A DNA stretch of 64,000 nucleotides. Source: Pelecanus crispus (lineage: Eukaryota; Chordata; Aves; Pelecaniformes; Pelecanidae). Below are positions 44,178-56,869 of this stretch, piece by piece. The translations under genes were made by a program, and so were the position numbers. The DNA lies in contig NC_134662.1 in assembly GCF_030463565.1 (NCBI RefSeq), forward strand, positions 2,852,001 through 2,916,000. The letters are read 5' to 3'. Every line of letters begins with the position of its first letter. Within the stretch, counting starts at the first letter, position 1. The notes under the pieces are model-generated. The model had not been told where the DNA came from. It saw only the letters and a program-made list of their open reading frames with translations, and made no database searches.

Positions 44178-44640
44178 AGCCGGTTGCCCTCAGGCATCCC
44201 TCGAGCACGGGGTGCGTGATGCACACATGTGCGTCTGCATGGGGAACACCTCAGCTGTGCGCCTGTTCCTCGGACGAGGGCAATGAGGCTAGCGGATGGG
44301 GAAGGGAGCAGCTGAGGCCTCGTGGTGCTGGGCATGAAGCAGGGTGGGAGCCCACAGGTGCCTTGGAAGACTCTGCCCAGACTGGCATCCGGGGAACCAA
44401 AGATCTCCTCCTCCAGCAGATCCCCACTGAGAAGGGGAGGGAGATGGTGCTTCTTCTGTGTCTTCTGCATTACTCAAACAGCAGCACCCCTTGCTGACAA
44501 GGGCACAGCGGAGAACACAGAAGCCAAACTGGTGACAGCTGGGTTTGTTGGGGCTGCTCTAATTATTATTATAAATTTTATTTATTGATGTATGTGGTCT
44601 TGCTCAGGAGAGCTGTGCATTAAAGCTATGGACACTGACT
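44178..44640 (+). other. ACER1: ACER1 3'UTR
   Basis: From the TAG at 44175-44177 to the probable cleavage site after ATTAAA (44619-44624). It contains a short AT-rich stretch (about 44556-44590) resembling an AU-rich tract. Confidence 0.7.
44619..44624 (+). terminator. ACER1: Poly(A) signal ATTAAA of ACER1
   Basis: ATTAAA, the commonest variant signal, about 440 nt after the stop codon. A GT-containing stretch (ACTTGTACTG) follows. No AATAAA lies nearer. Confidence 0.65.
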
Positions 44641-46431
44641 TGTACTGAGCCCCTTTCTTTCCCCTGACTGCACCACATCCCCTGTTATCCGCCAGTCATT
44701 CCCACAGGCAAGGCGGCCAAAGCTCTCTCTGACCTAGGGAGAGCTGTTTATAAAGAGAAATTCTCCTGGGTGACAGCCCAAAAGAGGTTCTGCTGGCCCA
44801 GGTCCTGAGGTGCTCTACCCCAGGCTCTACCCCTTCTTCAACCCCCAGTGGCCCTTGTTCCTCCCCAGCTCTGACAAGTCTCCCACAGCCACGTGTAACT
44901 TGGCAACTCCTCTGCTCACTGAAAGGGCTGGCCGGTGGCAGAGAGTGAGGTAAGGAGCCAGTACATTACATAAACATGTTGGTACCTTTGCAAGAACAAA
45001 AGATGTAAAGCCTCAGAGAAAGACCACTGCTGTGCCATGGGTACAAAGCGATGCTTTCCAGGTTCTCCCCACAGTGTAACAGCGAAGAAGTTGCTCTCGC
45101 AGCCTCGGGACGCACTCCTGTTCTCCGAGCCTTGCTGCATTACAGTGATGAGCTGAACCATGTCGTGGGTCTGGGTCCTCACACAACCAGCGGGGACTGG
45201 CTCTGGAGAGCACCGAGAGCTGGCAGAGCAGCTGAGGTTGGCTCCCTGCAAAGCAGCCAGAACAAGGTAATGTCACCCCAGGGGCCCCAGGCTTTTTGGG
45301 CCCCTGTGAGTAAAGCAAAAGCACTCTGGGCTTAACGTCTGAGGCAGAAGATGCTGCACAGCGCCCGTGCCGTGGCCCTCCCGTGGCCGCTGCTGCCTCG
45401 TGGGTCCCTCTGCAATGGTCCCCAGAGCCACTAGATGGCAAATTTGGCTCATGAACCCCGAGCAATATTTCATCGTGGGAAAGGGATGCAGTGCGCAAGG
45501 ACTGAACTCCCAGGCCTGGTCCCCCTGCCCTCTCCATCCCTTGGCACCCGTCAGACACCTCTCCACCAGCATGGCCACCGACGAGACACCTGCACAAGGT
45601 GCAGGACAAGGGGGACTCGGGAGCTCCAGCCTTCGCATGCCCTTGCCGCCCCGTGCCGGTGCCCATCTCCTCCTCCGTTTGCCTCTTTGTCTCTCCTGCA
45701 AGCCGTCACTCTCGCCTCTCCTCTCATCACCCCGTCTCCCTTTCGCTGACCCTCCCCGTTTCGCTCCCTCTTGCTCTCCCCCCCGCCTCACCCCTTCCCC
45801 AGCCCATCACATTCTTCTGCAGCCTATTAATAACTTCTGGGCAATTGCACCGGGTCCCCGCTGGGCTCGGCCCCTCCGTCGGCGCTGCCCTGCGCAGCCA
45901 CTGAGCGCGCCGGCAGCAAGTTCAAAAGTGCAGCGGGGCTTTCACAGCCCCTCTCCCCGTCAGGGGGTGGAGGAGGCCGCTCGAAAAGAAAGGCCGCGTT
46001 GCCAGGGAGCCTGGCACAGGAAAAGGGGGTCACCTTCACCTCCGACAGGACCGCCGGAGATGGACAGGCGCCAGCAGCCCTGCAGGCCGGAGATGCCGAG
46101 AGAGCCGCGAGGGGATGGAGGCTGGGGCGTGGGCCAGGAGGGCTAATTGGCCACCACCGGCCGTGGAGCCGGTGTGATGCTCGGCAGAGGAACCCAGCGG
46201 CAAAATCCCCCGTGCAGTATGGTAATAAGGGAGGTGTCCCAGGCGCCACTGCCTTGAGAACAATGTTGCTGCAGTTGAGTGACTGTAACAGGCCCTGATG
46301 ACAGCCGGGGCCGCGTTAAAAATGCCTATTCAAGCAGATCAAGACATTGAGAGGCCTCGTGGGGATCTGAAACCCTCAGGGATTTCTGGATGAAGCCAGA
46401 AGCTGAATCCCCAGCCCTGGGAACCTGGGGG

Positions 46432-46480
46432 GGGGAAAGAAAAAAAAAAAAAAAAGAAAGAGAGAAAAGAAAAGAAACCC
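46432..46480 (+). repeat. G-run followed by A-rich tract
   Basis: A short G run leading into poly(A) with scattered G. It is low-complexity sequence with no recognisable element attached. Confidence 0.8.
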
Positions 46481-47555
46481 ACAAAGCAGCTTTAAAAGGA
46501 CTGCGGTGCCTGAGGCAGGGCCTCCTGCTCCAAGCGGGGCTGGAGCCTGAGAAAGCGAAGCGGCCCTGACACCAGCGTGTGACTGCAGTCCGGGCATCCC
46601 CGGGGCTGCACAGGGTTATCTGAGGCTGGGGTCGCACCTCCAAAAGGCCCCTGAGCTGCTGGGGATGCTCCGTCCTTCCTGCCAGGGAGCCACGGCTCCA
46701 GCCTGCGGGGCGCATCCTGCGCCGCAGAGCCGACAAACACCCCGTAAAAACGAGCGGGGCTGCCAAAGGGACGAGTCAGGGCATTTTTGCCTTGAGCTGA
46801 AAGGGGTCCTGCAGAGATGACCAGCACGCTGAACGGCTCAAGATGGGAGCCCTCCGAGGGCGAAAGGCAACGGTGGCTCCTTCTGAACGCCCCCAGGCCA
46901 CGGGGAGTTCTGATGGTACCGGCTGCACCGGGACCCTTGGCCGCGCGAGTGCCTCTCCTGGACCGGCCAGCTGGCTCAGCAGAGCAAGGCAGGAGAGCAG
47001 GCAGGGCAGGAAGAGCTGCAAACCCCGCACTCGGGGATGTGCGTTAGGACTGGTCAAAATGAAACCTTGCCTTATTTTTGCCAGATGAGCCCTAACCCGG
47101 ATCATTTCCCTGATTTGGTTCGCCATGTGGCTGCCTAAACCACAAGAAAAGAGGCAAGAGAAGGAGCAGGAATGAGGAGGAGGACAGAGGCTGCTCCTTT
47201 CAACTGATGCCAGATTAAAGACGTTGTGAAACGACATCGGTCGAGTCTATTTGGTGCAATTGCAACACAAATGAAATAATAATGTTGATAACACACCAGT
47301 CCTGCAGCATCAAGGACTAACACTTACCTGTTCGGCTGCACCGAATTGCCTCCTGCTGTTACACATTTACACTGCAGGATTTGGGTTGCAGACTGGAAAC
47401 TCTTCAAGGCAGAGTGATTTATCTGTAAAAGACATTGCACATTCATGGACCTGCATAAATAATGCAGAAGTAATTAATAATAACCCAGTCCCTGCTCTTA
47501 ACAATGCCAGGAGAAGAAATTGCTTCACTGGAATGTCTCTTTTGCCTTTTGCAAA

Positions 47556-47587
47556 AGATCTTTATTTGTTAACTGTCTCAAAGAGAA
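47556..47587 (+). repeat. 32-bp sequence with a perfect inverted match at 35067-35098
   Basis: Plus-strand copy of the shared sequence starting AGATCTTTATTTGTTAACTG. The flanks of the two copies differ apart from a loosely similar purine-rich tail, so the shared core is sharply bounded. Confidence 0.85.
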
Positions 47588-49043
47588 AGAAGATAATAGT
47601 TTTGAAACATGGAACGGATGTCACTAGGTCCTGGGATTTTATTGCCAGCTTGGCAATCTTTACGATTGATTTAAAGAACCCTCTGCTGGAGTCATGTTAA
47701 AACAACATGGATTCAGCTTTGATTTTTTTTTTTTTAGTTTTAATCTCCTAAGTCTGCAGTCAAAAGTTTGAAACCATGAACGCAAAGGGCTAAGAAACCC
47801 AGGAAGGAAAGAGAGAAGCTCCAAGAATAATTACCTCTAAAAGTCTTGTCTTTTCAACCCTAAGTCCTACTTTTGAGGTTTGACACAGGATTTCCAACTC
47901 AGGGGCTGGCAATTCTGTTACACCCACCTCACAACTGCTAGGAAAGATGTTTCTTTTTTTTTCACTGTTTTATTTACATCCTTACTATCCACTTCTCATA
48001 TAAGACAAAATTAGCCATAGGGACATAAACAAATGCCAGGATTTTCCAGATATTGATGGCTTTTCTGGACGGATGAAAGGTACCAGGTCCTGATTAGCTG
48101 AAAGTCATATTTCAGCGAATGCTCCGTCGCCGTGTTTGCAGCCGTCAGGGTCTCGAGGTCCCCTGCCTATGTCTTTCTGTATTAGCTCACACGGTGGCTG
48201 CACACATAATCAGGGCTGGTTTTGACTAGTGATCATAGAGATGTGGGTAAAAGTCGCTTCTCAGTAAGGAGAAGCACGGCCATTACATGGCCAAATAAAC
48301 CAGTTGACAAAAAATGATTTTTAATCAAAAGATCAAATGATGTCTTCAGCTGTTTCTATAAAACCCCATGATTTTGTTCCACTTAGTAAGACATTGTCAC
48401 TGTTGTTTTCAGTCACTGTGTTTGTCTGACAAAGTGGTTCAAATAACTTCAATTCTCTAGTAATGGCTGCTATCAAAGTACCTAAAATGGAAGGATTAAT
48501 TTTTCTGTGCCTTCACATTACAGATCAAAACATGGTTTCAATTAGGACTGTTCTCCACATTTTTTAATTCACTTTCTATGAGCATTCAGTCACTTGGGTC
48601 CCAATCCATGAGCTCACTTAAGCACATGTTTTTTTATAAATGTGTTTAAATGTAGAACCGCATCAGGTTGTTCTGAAACGGCACACTTAGTTTCACTGTC
48701 ACAAATATTCAACAAAAGGCAAAGATTTATCGCAAATGCTGAAATAGTCACCAAAATTGTGCATCGGGTTATAAAATCCACAATCTGCAGCCGATGCTGC
48801 ATTTATTTAGATAGGCCTTCCGTAAGAGACCAGCTGTCTCTGTTCACTAAAATGCTTAAGCATATGTTTAATTTTAAGAATATGAATAATTCCATTGGTA
48901 TCAATGGCACTTGCTTACCCTTAAGAATATATTTTGCTGGGCTGGAGCCAGAAATATTGCCATGTAATGCCAATAAAGTGCAAACTGCAATATTTCTCTC
49001 AGTGCTTTCTGGGACCAATTTAAAAATTAATCAGTGAAGAACT

Positions 49044-49625
49044 TGTGCTGGTTTTGGCTGGAATAGAGTTAATTGTCTTCGCAGGAGCTAGGATGGGGCT
49101 GTGTTTTGGATTTGTGCTGAAAAGTGTTGATAACACAGGGATGTTTTTGTCACTGCTGAGCAGTGCTGACACCGAGTCAAGGCCCTTTCTGCCTCTCACC
49201 CACCCCAGCAGCGAGCAGGCTGGGGGCACAAGGAGCTGGGAGGGGACACGGCCGGGACAGCTGACCCCACTGACCCCAGGGATGTCCCACACCATACGGC
49301 GCCATGCTCAGCACACAGAGCTGGGGGAAGAAGGAGGAAGGGCGTTCGGAGTGATGGCGTTTGTTTTCCCAAGTCACCGTTATGCGTGATGGAGCCCTGC
49401 TTTCCTGGAGATGGCTGAACACCCGCCTGCCCATGGGAAGTGGTGAATGAATTCCTTGTTTTGCTTTGCTTGTGCACAGCTTTTGCTTTACCTGTTAAAC
49501 TCTCTTTATCTCAACCCACGAGTTTTCTCACTTTTACCCTTCCAATTCTCTCCCCCATCCCACCAGCAGGGAGCGAGCAAGCAGCTGTGTGGGGCTTAGT
49601 TACCAGCTGGGGTTAAACCACAACA
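49044..49625 (-). mobile_element. Solo LTR, avian ERVL-like, inverted relative to 30164-30710
   Basis: A 582-bp element. On the minus strand it starts TGTTGTGGTTTAACCCCAGC and ends GCCAAAACCAGCACA. It is closely similar to the LTR at 30164-30710 along its length. A perfect 5-bp target duplication, GAACT, flanks it (49039-49043 and 49626-49630). No internal retroviral sequence is present, so it is a solo LTR fossil. It lies 3' of ACER1 in the opposite orientation to the other copy. The perfect target duplication suggests a fairly recent insertion, though five bases carry little dating power. Confidence 0.9.
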
Positions 49626-50392
49626 GAACTGTAATGTGAAAATACAAAAATTAATATATGTGAGATTTTGCTGTTTACTATCCTAATATTGCCAAGTATT
49701 AACATCCACAGAGCACTGCCAAGTGAAATCAAACCCAAATCTGTGTAACAGAGCAAAAATGGCAACAAGTGGAATTTGTTATTCATCATGAATCATCCTA
49801 TCACACCTAAAGATTTACTCATGTAACATTGAATAGCATTTACCATCCTTTCAGAAAGACATCCATATAGATTAAAGACAGGGTCTGACCCCATTTGTAC
49901 CATCCCCAATGTGTACTAGCTCTGTTCACCCCAGAGAGCCAGCCCAGTCTGAAGCGGATGCTTGAAAGGGAGAACAGGATCTACTCTGTAACAGCAGAAA
50001 AGTGCCTTGAACAAGGATGACTTTTAATGATCAAAATCTGATAGAGCAAAGGGTCACTAAAACCGTGATTTTGCTCTCCTGCTTACTGTGCCTTACCTTT
50101 CACAAAAGTATGAATTGCTCTGTTACGAGGAATGGATGAAAATTTCCAGATACCAAACACTTATTTGTATTTGTTCTCATAACTTCCCTCGTCACGAGTC
50201 CAACAGTACTGATGTTGCCAGTGACCCACACGGACCTGGGACATACCCCTCACTCCCCTATGACGGTATCATCGTATAAACAGCTATATATCCATATGCA
50301 AATGATTGCTGTTTTCAAGCTGTTCATGAGCGACCTCATACACTGCCCATACGGTACAGTAATATGTTTTCCACATATGTCAGATGTTTCAT

Positions 50393-50516
50393 GACACATT
50401 TCATGCATATATTTAAAATAGATTTCATAGCATATAAAAATGCACAGGCAATGGGAGAAAATGGCCTGCATCTGCAATGTTTACATAATGCATTTCAAAA
50501 TTGCATGAAATGTGTC
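50393..50516. repeat. 15-bp perfect inverted repeat with a 94-bp loop
   Basis: GACACATTTCATGCA at 50393-50407 is the exact reverse complement of TGCATGAAATGTGTC at 50502-50516. The sequence between is AT-rich with shorter partial complementarities. It could be a hairpin or the ends of a worn MITE, but no target duplication is evident. Confidence 0.8.
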
Positions 50517-53500
50517 CAAATTGATCGTATTCTTCATCTATCTAAAATATTGATGGCATATAAAATGTATGTGTAGTGGATTCACTCATGAGCATGTATT
50601 ACATGCCTTATTCTGATGCCTGAGTAACAAAGGGAAAGGATTTGTTACAGCTCTGCCTCCACAGTGCAGCTACAGAGGCAATTCTCAATTCTCCCTGCGT
50701 TGGTTGAAACAGTATTTGTCGCATGTGCACGTCGCTTTATATTCCAACCCGACTCCCTTGAAACTGCCCTGGCTGGGCCTTTATGGAACAAAATCAAGCT
50801 CCAAGGGTTTTGAGACGTGCCACGCTGCTAAGATATGACTTTGCTGCAATCAGGTGCACTATTGTCTCACAGGTAGTGGTATCAGTGATAATGATTAAGT
50901 TTCAGTGGGATGAATTTCAGCATGGTAGGGCCAGCCAAATTCCGAGTCACGGGCAAGTTTGCATACCCATAGTGCAGCGTGGGGGATTATCTGAACTGCT
51001 ATCATACCTGAGCTAGCTAGATTAGAGGTGGTTTGCATACATTTACATATGTGGCAACCCCACCTCCTGTTGCTGTGTAGACAGGTGAAAGCTCATTTCA
51101 TATCATTGCAGCAAAACGAAGCTGTTTTTGCTGGAACAAAACAGGTTAGTTTTGCTGGAATCTGTCACAAGAGCAGCTGACCCAGAATCCGCAAAAATCA
51201 GAAATTCATACCGATTTGAATGTTACAGGCTCTGAAACGCTGCTCCGCCAGCTCCGGGATATCTCACAATCTGCTCTGAGTTTGGAGAGGATCAAACCAC
51301 CAGGCTGGGTGCCCGCTGATGTTGGAAATGGCCAGTTGCTCTGAAAACCACCAAGCTGACTTACTGGGGTTGGAAATAGCAGGAACACCAGTCCCGGGAG
51401 GAAAAGGCACCACACAATGTGAGCCAGAGCTCAGGTTGCTCAGAAACATGGCAAGCATGAGTGTGCGGCCACCGGACTGCTCCATGAGCGCCCTAGGAAG
51501 GTCCAAACACTGGGAATACCTTGGAAGAGGTTATACCTCAGACAGTGTATTTGCCTGGGATAGTAATTCCTACTCGCTTTTTGGACTCTTCAATCCAGAA
51601 AACAACTCAGAACAGGCTTTTTGGTGCTGGTCAGACTCTCCTACTGATCTCCTCCCGTCATGTCCTATTTTTCAAGCTGTTTTTTTCCCCCATCTGGTAT
51701 TTTTCAGTGGCCTAAAGGTTATCCCGTCTAGGGTGACAGTCGCCAGTCAGCAGGTGGCCTCTCTCTGAGCATGCAGATGACCACCTTTCAATGACTTTGG
51801 CATCAACCAAAAGAAGCCCCATGCAAAGCAGACACAAATTTCAGCAATGAGTCTCACTCCCTCCTATTGTACCGCGATCGTGTTTGCTCCCACGGGCACA
51901 TAAGGTGCCTGGGCCCATCTTCTCCAGCCTGCACTTCTGCCAGCAGCTCGTATTCAGTGTCGGACAAATCCAGCCTGTGTTTGCTCTTCGTGGCAGGTCC
52001 AGCCGGCGGGCGGGTTTGGCACGGCACAGACCGTTACATCACTTGGCCAAACCTGACCTCTGTCTGTAGAGTACGAGAGAAAGGTACCGCTAGCCGACGG
52101 CTGCTCAATAGCCAGGCGAAACGAATTGATAGGTGTCAATTCAGCCCGCAGTGGACCAGTAGCTACATTATAAGGCCAACCTCACCTTTGGTGTTAATGA
52201 GGCCCCTTCATTAACAGCCTTGAGCAGAGGGGTCAGGGACTGAATAGAGACAGACTCCTTTCTCACCCAGAAAGCTGGTCCTTCTCATTCAGAATTGAAG
52301 CACGTTGGCGGGGCAGTTTGAGGACGCTTGTGCTGCCCATGTTGCATCTGCAAGGGACATGACGTATTTGTGACTATTCATCTGGCTCTTTTCACCAGCA
52401 CTAAATACACAGAAAGAATAAAATAAATTCTCATTGTGTTCCCGCTTACTAAGAAAATTTTCCCTCTTCCTTCTGGTTTGGAGGGTTATTGTACGTTAAA
52501 AGGCTTTTGCATTTTTCAGTAGCTATAGTATGCTATAATTTAGATTTTCCTCAGGCACAAAAGAACTTAGTTAAGCTAAACTGTGTTACAGTGTGGGGTT
52601 TTTTTTTTTTCCTACTAGGTCCTTCATTAATAAGGGAACTAAAGTATTTCCAAGCTGTCTATAATTTTCCCCAGATGCAGCTAGTAGTTGCTAGGAGTAT
52701 CTTTTTGGCAATCAGAGTTTTTGGCTATTAACAATCTGGACTTCTGCTATACTATCCTGGTGTTAAATATGTGCTGAGAATACTGCAGTGTGGAGTGTGA
52801 ATTGGAGAACGAGGGGAAGGCAGAGAACAGGCAAAAACAAAATCATTTTTAGAAGAATAAATATTGCTAGGATTAACAGCTGATTCGAACAAACGCGCTT
52901 CCCTGCAGGGATCCCGATGCTGATTAGCAAACCAGGAGCCCTGCTACACCAGAACAAGCATGGCTGCAGAACGAACTCCCTCCTTCTCTCACAGCTTCTC
53001 TCTCTGTCACTGCCTGTTCTGGTTTCTCCCTGGCAGCCAACACGGGCAAGCCCTGCAGCGAGCCTGTGCCATGAACTAAAGGCAACAAAGGCCACAGACA
53101 GTAACACACGAAGCAAAGCAACACCCAGCTCCCCTCGGAGCCACCAGAGAAACTGAATCCTCTCTTGACTTCAGGTCCAGGATATTTTCTGAGGCGGTAT
53201 GTAAGGACATGACACTGCTGGTGGCAAAGCCGTGGTAAGTACCAGGAGGAAGATACCTGTCCCTTATTACCTAAAATATCACCAGTTCTTTGTTTCGACT
53301 GCACGTATGTTCATCTTGGAAATGCCACAGCGCAGAGTATGGATGTGCTTCATGAAAGTAGATGAAGATCACTATAATAATTTTGCAGCCGGTAAAAGAA
53401 GGCAGTGAAATGACTTACACACGTCCAGGAGAGAACTTAGGGGTCTTTCTATTCAATCATGTTGCACATGGACACAAAGTGGAGGCGTGTATTTTCTCAG

Positions 53501-54695
53501 AGAAACCCTGCTCAAATGCAAGATTTGTGTCTTAATCTTTAGGTTCGTGGGACTGTTACAAGATCATCATTTTTTCTACACTGCCCGACTCTTTCAGTGC
53601 TGGAGACAGCCTTGCCTGTTGGCTGGCTGGTGTCCAAGCCACTCAAAGCACAGACTGACCACAGAACTTGCCGTCTTCAGTGCAGAGTGGAAAAAGGGAA
53701 GATGCAAGTAAATTAGTAATGAGAAAATAATAATGAATGACGACAAACAGCAAAACAAACTTGCTTCTCCAGGGATAGGAAGGGCAAGCCTCAAACATAC
53801 AGACACACGCATATAAGTTGACGATGGGGCCTTACAGCGGACGTACAGCCAGCCAGCCCGATGAGTGATGCTAAGCCTACAGGAAAGTACTTTTGCTGCA
53901 GGATGAGAGGTGTTGCTTGGAGGCTGCCGAGTAGGCAGTTTGGGCATCTTGGGTTGCGTGGCAATCGGGATTGTCTGGGGGGGCTGCCAGGGTGGGGGGC
54001 TGTGTGTGTTCGGGGGGTCAATGTTGTGTTCCCGCGGAGAGGGGGAGCCGAGGAGGAGGAAGGGAGCAGCACGGGAGGAAGGAGAGGTGCCTCGAGGAGC
54101 AGTTCTGCCGGCTGTTGCCCGCTCCCCAGACAGAGCCTCAGAAAACCTGGAGTGGGCTCTGTCGCAGTCCAGCGCCTGCCAACCAGCCCTCTCGCAATAG
54201 GTCTTTGCGGACGCCTGAGTGTGGGCTGTGCTGCCCCAACTTGCACTTGACGTGACTTTCCCCACCAAAGCACTAGGAATCATCTCTTCCCAAACGCCCC
54301 AGTCGTTGCCTCCTTCAGTCAGGCTCCCCAAGACCAGCCAGGTTTGGCCTGTAAAGCGGCCGTGGTATGTACAGGCAGGAAAGAGAAAGGATGGGTTGTA
54401 CCTTCCCAGGACTGTAGAGTAGCCTGTGCTGGGGGAAACACCCCAGAAATCTTTCCCATCCCTGGGTTTACCTGGCCCAGGCAGGGACAAGTGCAGTGCA
54501 AAGTCTTTTTTCCACATTATTTTCCACCAACCCCAACTCTCGGGGGAACAGAACCAGTGGTTGGCATAGTCCCCTACCATGGACCAAGCCAGATTAAACA
54601 CACACCTTTCAGTCCAAGACAAGGATCTTTGAAGCAAGGCTCTGGAAAGAAAAAGAAAAAGCCCAAACAAAAATTAGGGAGAGCTGTCATGTTTC

Positions 54696-54719
54696 ATTTG
54701 CATATTTGAATATGCAAAT
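54696..54719. promoter_or_regulatory. Paired inverted octamer (POU) motifs
   Basis: ATTTGCATAT (54696-54705) and ATATGCAAAT (54710-54719) are perfect inverted 10-bp arms around TTGA. Each arm contains the consensus octamer ATTTGCAT/ATGCAAAT bound by OCT/POU factors. Function is inferred from the motif only. Confidence 0.45.
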
Positions 54720-56869
54720 AAGATCTGTTTCTTATCCATTGGCACTGGCCCTACTGTAGATGGCAGCAACACAGCAGATCTCTGCCAGGGTACAGTACCA
54801 CAAAGAAAGACGCTAATTGGATTTGCAGACGCTTATTGCAAAACCCAGAAGTTGCTGGAATAGATATAAAGAAACAGGAGCTCAGCCCACGGCTGCCTTG
54901 GGTGCGAAGGCACTCAGCTGACAGCTCGTTAGCTTGAGATGTCCCTGCAAAATTAGAAGTTTGGAGGAGCCTGGATGGCTGCTGGCTCCACCTTCCCCAG
55001 CACTACTCGGCACCTGAAACTCCCAACACACTCCCATAGAGCCTGGCAAATTTTCTACCCTTGGTGGTGATTTTTCTTTTTTTTTTTTTTTTGGAGCTTG
55101 AGAAGAAAAGTCGGGGGTAAGCTTCATCAGTCCTTGGGCTGGAAACCGTTCAGAACTGGGAACTGCTAGTGAAGCAAAAGCTGGTTATAGGAATTTTTCT
55201 CCTTGAGCATTTTCACAGTTGAATGTAAAGAGCTACCCCAGCACATTTTAAATTAATCCACTCGCACTACTTGTCCCAGCACAGAGCCCTGGGGTGCCGG
55301 CTTGGAGCCGGCATCAATATAATGATGTGCTTACTCTGAATGGGGCTCCCCAACTTCTTCAGTATCGTGAGGTTTAATGGCCGTATATCGCAGTGCCGGC
55401 CAGAGATGCTGTGGAAGCTGAGGTGCCTGACTCTGGGCTTCCCATCCCTGACTTGGAAGTGTCCAAGTTCCTGCTCAGATCCCACCCCAGGCCACAGAGC
55501 AGCTGAAAGCTGGGGGAGCGACTTGTGTCCAAAGCAGCAGAAGTAAATACGGGTGTGCTGAAGTGGGAGAGCAGTCCGGGTGCTGCGTTGGGAGGGCATG
55601 AGAACAACCGTTAACACCAGGCTGGGCAAAAATAAAGGCACAGAAAAATTGTCATTGATGGGAATTAAAATTAAAAGCAAATTCTAATGATGTTTCCGAG
55701 GAAGTAACAGACAACGTTTCAGGAAAGGGAAAAGTCTTGTGTGTCTGTGCAACATCTCTTGCACAAGGAAGAAATTCAGCAGAGCAAGAGTGGAGTCAAA
55801 CTTGGGAAAGACGAAGACGTTGCCAGAAAAGATTCAGGCCTGGGAGCGTGTAACCACCGAGGACCGCGATGAGGCTGCGAGTGAATAGCTAGGATTGGGA
55901 GTTAGAAAATAAAAGATTTGGACCTAGGAGTCATGTGCATGGGAATAATGTCCACAATTAAAGATATCAATGAGAACTCCCAGAGAAAGAGGCCCTGTCT
56001 CAATGGAGAAGAAAAGAGACTGTCCGAGGAGATGTCTCTTGGGACCGCATCAGACAGAAACGTGGAAAATTAAAACTGGGGCACTTAAAAGAATCCAAAT
56101 CAGGCTCTTTTTTGTTGTTGTTGCTGTTAACTGAAGCGATTAAGCATTTCGCTTTGCTAATATCCTCTATCAGGTTGATGAGGTAAACTGGCTCTTTAGA
56201 ACGATTTGGGAACCGATTAATCCTTGCCCGTGGCTATCAGTTAGCAACACACACGGCGTTATTGGCTGACACGCATTTTTCTGCTGCCTTAGAGATCAAC
56301 AAAGTATTTCAAACAAGAAACTTGCGCGAAGGAAAAAATTCTGCCGTGCATCGGAAAGACAATTTGCTCAGAAACAGGCACAAACTGCGCGTGTAGCGAC
56401 GGTCCCGCCTTAATTTGAGGCTCCCAAAATCGAGCGCGCTGGCTTGTCATGTAGAGCTCTAAGAAAAGGTAAACAAAACGCACTTTTCAGATGCAAATGC
56501 CAGGCTCGGAGTCAGCAGCGGTGCTGAGAAAGCCGCGTTTGCAGGGCGGGCGGCTTTTAGCGGTGCCAGCAGCTCCTTTCTCAGCCAGGACGGTGACCTC
56601 CGGGCTCGCCACCCAGCTGAGCCCGCGGCCGAGAACCACCGCGGCTCCGAAGGAATCCCCGGGGCCATTTGCATTGCAAACACCCCCGCTCCAGAGCAGC
56701 AACGGGGATGTCGTCTCCCCCGCGCTCCCCCTCCCGGGGCGGGCGGCCCGCAGGGCCCGGGCCCCAGAGCGGCGGCGGCCGGAGGGGCTGCGGGGAGAGC
56801 GGGCGGCGGAGCGGGAAGGCGGGAACGTGAGGGACCCTGCGGGAGGGCGAGGGGAAGGTGCGGGACAAA

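Larger units (their letters stand above)
44641..49043. other. Gene-free region downstream of ACER1
   Basis: GC-rich to about 47.0 kb (including a pyrimidine-rich stretch at 45650-45830 and an A-rich run at about 46432-46480), then AT-rich. No coding exon was recognised. It holds the second copy of the 32-bp inverted match (47556-47587). Confidence 0.45.
49631..56490. other. AT-rich gene desert
   Basis: About 6.9 kb without a supportable exon, RNA gene or named repeat. It contains a 15-bp inverted repeat (50393-50516), a pair of inverted octamer motifs (54696-54719) and a few poly-T runs (for example 52602-52611 and 55078-55092). The lack of recognisable transposon sequence would be compatible with conserved regulatory DNA, but I cannot test this. 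Confidence 0.4.

Noticed and set aside
45350-46320. Possible promoter or exons of a further gene downstream of ACER1
   Set aside because: The stretch is GC- and pyrimidine-rich, but I found no coherent exon chain, protein similarity or clear promoter motif set.
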